Source of the DNA: an uncultured Prevotella sp.
GTDB lineage: Bacteria > Bacteroidota > Bacteroidia > Bacteroidales > Bacteroidaceae
Assembly (NCBI GenBank): GCA_937901345.1
Contig: CALCHM010000101.1
Coordinates: 1-13,854 of the forward strand
DNA length: 13,854 nt
Direction of reading: 5' to 3'
Part shown: positions 12,934 to 13,854 of the stretch, one piece after another
Layout of the letters: each line of letters starts with the position of its first letter
Numbering within the stretch: position 1 is the stretch's first letter
Position numbers and translations under genes: made by a program
Notes under the pieces: generated by a model
Seen by the model: only the letters and a program-made list of their open reading frames with translations
Told to the model about the DNA's origin: nothing
The model's database searches: none

Positions 12934-13039
12934 AACTATATTTTCGTTCGATATAAATATCGTGATACGTTGCGAAATGACCTCAGCGTGGTTTTTGGGT
13001 TCACTCTAAGGCGCAAAGGCACGCAAAGATTTGGATTGA
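12934..13039. other. Spacer between fic and the transposase element
   Basis: Holds a small inverted repeat CGATA-TAAA-TATCG (12949-12962) just after the fic stop and a CGCAAAGG/CGCAAAGA stretch (about 13012-13028) of the kind frequent in Bacteroidales intergenic DNA. No gene is seen. A leftward frame covers this area and the 72-bp repeat but looks like a by-product of the repeat. Confidence 0.45.
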
Positions 13040-13052
13040 AATCCGCATGGCG

Positions 13053-13124
13053 CGCCCCAACGGGGCAGTAGCACCAAGCCCAGGGCAAGTGACCGAAGGG
13101 AACGGCACCCTGGGTGGGATGGCA
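13053..13124 (+). repeat. Left copy of the 72-bp hairpin repeat
   Basis: Contains GCCCC-AAC-GGGGC and, farther on, CCCAGGG paired with CCCTGGG across 22 bases. It is followed by a second small hairpin GCCCT-GAA-AGGGC at about 13137-13149. It matches the right copy at 69 of 72 positions. Confidence 0.92.
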
Positions 13125-13176
13125 ATCAGCTGGTGCGCCCTGAAAGGGCAAAAGCAAAATATTTAAATATAGCAAT

Positions 13177-13632
13177 ATGGCACAATCGTTAAGTAAGGTA
13201 TATTTGCATGTTGTGTTTCATATCAAAACGACGAGTCCTAAAATCAAGGAAGAACATATGGAACGCATGCATAGTTACATTGGGCAATTGGTAAACAATA
13301 CGGGATGTAAGGTTATTCGTGTTGGTGGTATGCCCGACCATGTGCATGTCGTTTGTACGTTGTCGCGCGAGGTGGCCATTGCCCATTTGGTTGAAGAATT
13401 GAAGCGTAATAGTAGCCGTTGGATAAAGACGTTGGATGAGGGTTACAAATGGTTTGCATGGCAGAATGGGTATGCCGTATTTTCAGTAAGTCAATCCGTA
13501 ATAGACAAAACCGTCACGTACGTAAACAATCAGCGCGAACATCATGCAAAGGTTTCATTCCAAGATGAGTATTTGCAATTGTTGAAGTTATACGAAATCG
13601 AGTACGACGAGCGATACGTATTTAGTGATTAA
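13177..13632 (+). CDS. tnpA: IS200/IS605-family HUH transposase (Y1, TnpA-like)
   Basis: The 151-residue protein has the size and motifs of single-domain Y1 transposases, which cut and rejoin single-stranded DNA at hairpin ends. The metal-binding HUH motif is HVH at 55-57, within GGMPDHVHVVC. The catalytic tyrosine is probably Tyr115 in KTVTYVNNQREHH, followed by the conserved Gln119 and the HH pair. The middle segment KWFAWQNGYAVFSVS is characteristic of the family. No accessory tnpB gene is present. There is no obvious promoter of the local type; the start lies in an A/T-rich stretch containing the palindrome ATATTTAAATAT. Near-identical repeats flank the gene. It may be a REP-associated (domesticated) variant rather than a mobile IS. 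It lies after the hsdM-fic pair, possibly between them and other genes of the restriction locus. Confidence 0.93.
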   Translation: MAQSLSKVYLHVVFHIKTTSPKIKEEHMERMHSYIGQLVNNTGCKVIRVGGMPDHVHVVCTLSREVAIAHLVEELKRNSSRWIKTLDEGYKWFAWQNGYAVFSVSQSVIDKTVTYVNNQREHHAKVSFQDEYLQLLKLYEIEYDERYVFSD

Positions 13633-13640
13633 TGCGGCGA

Positions 13641-13772
13641 AACCAATTAACATTGAATGCCGATCCGAAGGTACGCCCTAATGATAGAGAAGCAATTATC
13701 GGTGAATGCCAATCCGAAGGTCACGTCCCAACGGTAGTGGTTCAATTATTGGTGAATGCCAATCCGCAGGGA
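13641..13772 (+). repeat. Three tandem 49-50-bp units downstream of tnpA
   Basis: Units centred on GAATGCC at 13655, 13704 and 13754, each followed by RATCCGMAGG and a degenerate CGYCC(C/T)AA(C/T)G segment. The second and third carry ATTATYGGTGAATGCCAAT, which folds as ATTGG/CCAAT. The third runs directly into the right 72-bp repeat, so the 72-bp block looks like the complete member of a decaying series. Confidence 0.78.
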
Positions 13773-13844
13773 CGCCCCAACGGGGCAATAGCACCAAGCC
13801 CAGGGCAAGTGACCGAAGGGAACGGCGCCCTGGGTGGAATGGCA
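13773..13844 (+). repeat. Right copy of the 72-bp hairpin repeat
   Basis: Same hairpins as the left copy, with differences at 13788, 13827 and 13838 only. It has the same orientation as the left copy, 720 bases away. Confidence 0.92.
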
Positions 13845-13854
13845 TAACGGATGG

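Larger units (their letters stand above)
13040..13844 (+). mobile_element. IS200/IS605-like or REP-associated transposase unit
   Basis: A small HUH transposase gene lies between two same-orientation 72-bp blocks (13053-13124 and 13773-13844) that differ at three positions. The similarity extends leftward, allowing one indel, to AATCCGCA at 13040 and 13761. Both blocks carry GC-rich hairpins. IS200/IS605 elements lack terminal inverted repeats and instead use subterminal hairpins recognised by TnpA, which fits; REP-associated tyrosine transposases also sit among such repeats. Exact ends cannot be fixed from one copy. Confidence 0.65.

Noticed and set aside
12936..13175. 79-codon leftward frame over the left 72-bp repeat
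   Set aside because: It is encoded by the repeat itself; such frames are often annotated as hypothetical proteins but have no independent support.
13632..13847. 71-codon rightward frame after tnpA
   Set aside because: It consists of the translated 49-50-bp units and the right 72-bp repeat.

Overview
The window looks like a chromosomal segment of a Bacteroidota bacterium, most likely Bacteroidales and possibly Prevotellaceae. The evidence is a set of sigma-ABfr-type promoters (-33 TTTG and -7 TAnnTTTG, about 19-20 bases apart), an absence of Shine-Dalgarno sites, Bacteroidales-like housekeeping proteins (FabI, ThrC next to an ApgM-type protein, Frr, RsgA, the GpsA C-terminus), and repeats of a kind I associate with that order. 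The family call is an impression and was not tested.

Layout, left to right. (1) 1-203: 3' end of gpsA, closed by a strong terminator. (2) 316-1214: no convincing gene. It holds six 42-bp tandem units at 582-819, each with a quasi-palindrome, and then an 11-bp tandem array beside the terminator of the next, leftward gene. (3) 1215-2748, minus: a four-TPR protein and fabI, separated by a large imperfect inverted repeat. (4) 3034-3419: a self-contained 53-residue rubredoxin gene with its own promoter, a palindrome upstream and a terminator. (5) 3506-5073: two paralogous exported helical proteins, each with its own promoter. They share a core but have unrelated tails, one Gly-rich and one Cys/Lys/His-rich and probably metal-binding. 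(6) 5235-7792, minus: thrC and an ApgM-like protein that probably replaces homoserine kinase, preceded by a leader of up to about 540 bases with a possible early terminator. (7) 8674-10290: frr and rsgA (translation factor and ribosome-assembly GTPase), separated by a purine/pyrimidine inverted repeat. (8) 10375-12933: a 9-bp tandem array, then hsdM (type I methyltransferase) overlapping a Fic-domain gene. Neither hsdS nor hsdR lies inside the window. (9) 13040-13844: an IS200/IS605-type HUH transposase bracketed by two same-orientation, near-identical 72-bp hairpin repeats.

The left two thirds is core metabolism and translation (lipid synthesis, threonine synthesis, ribosome recycling). The right third is accessory: hsdM has a much higher GC content than its surroundings, and the GC content drops sharply near its 3' end, close to the fic junction. 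The items most worth a second look are the 42-bp hairpin array, the Cys-rich/Gly-rich paralog pair, the hsdM-fic overlap with its compositional break, and the transposase-repeat unit. I found no CRISPR array, rRNA or recognisable tRNA.
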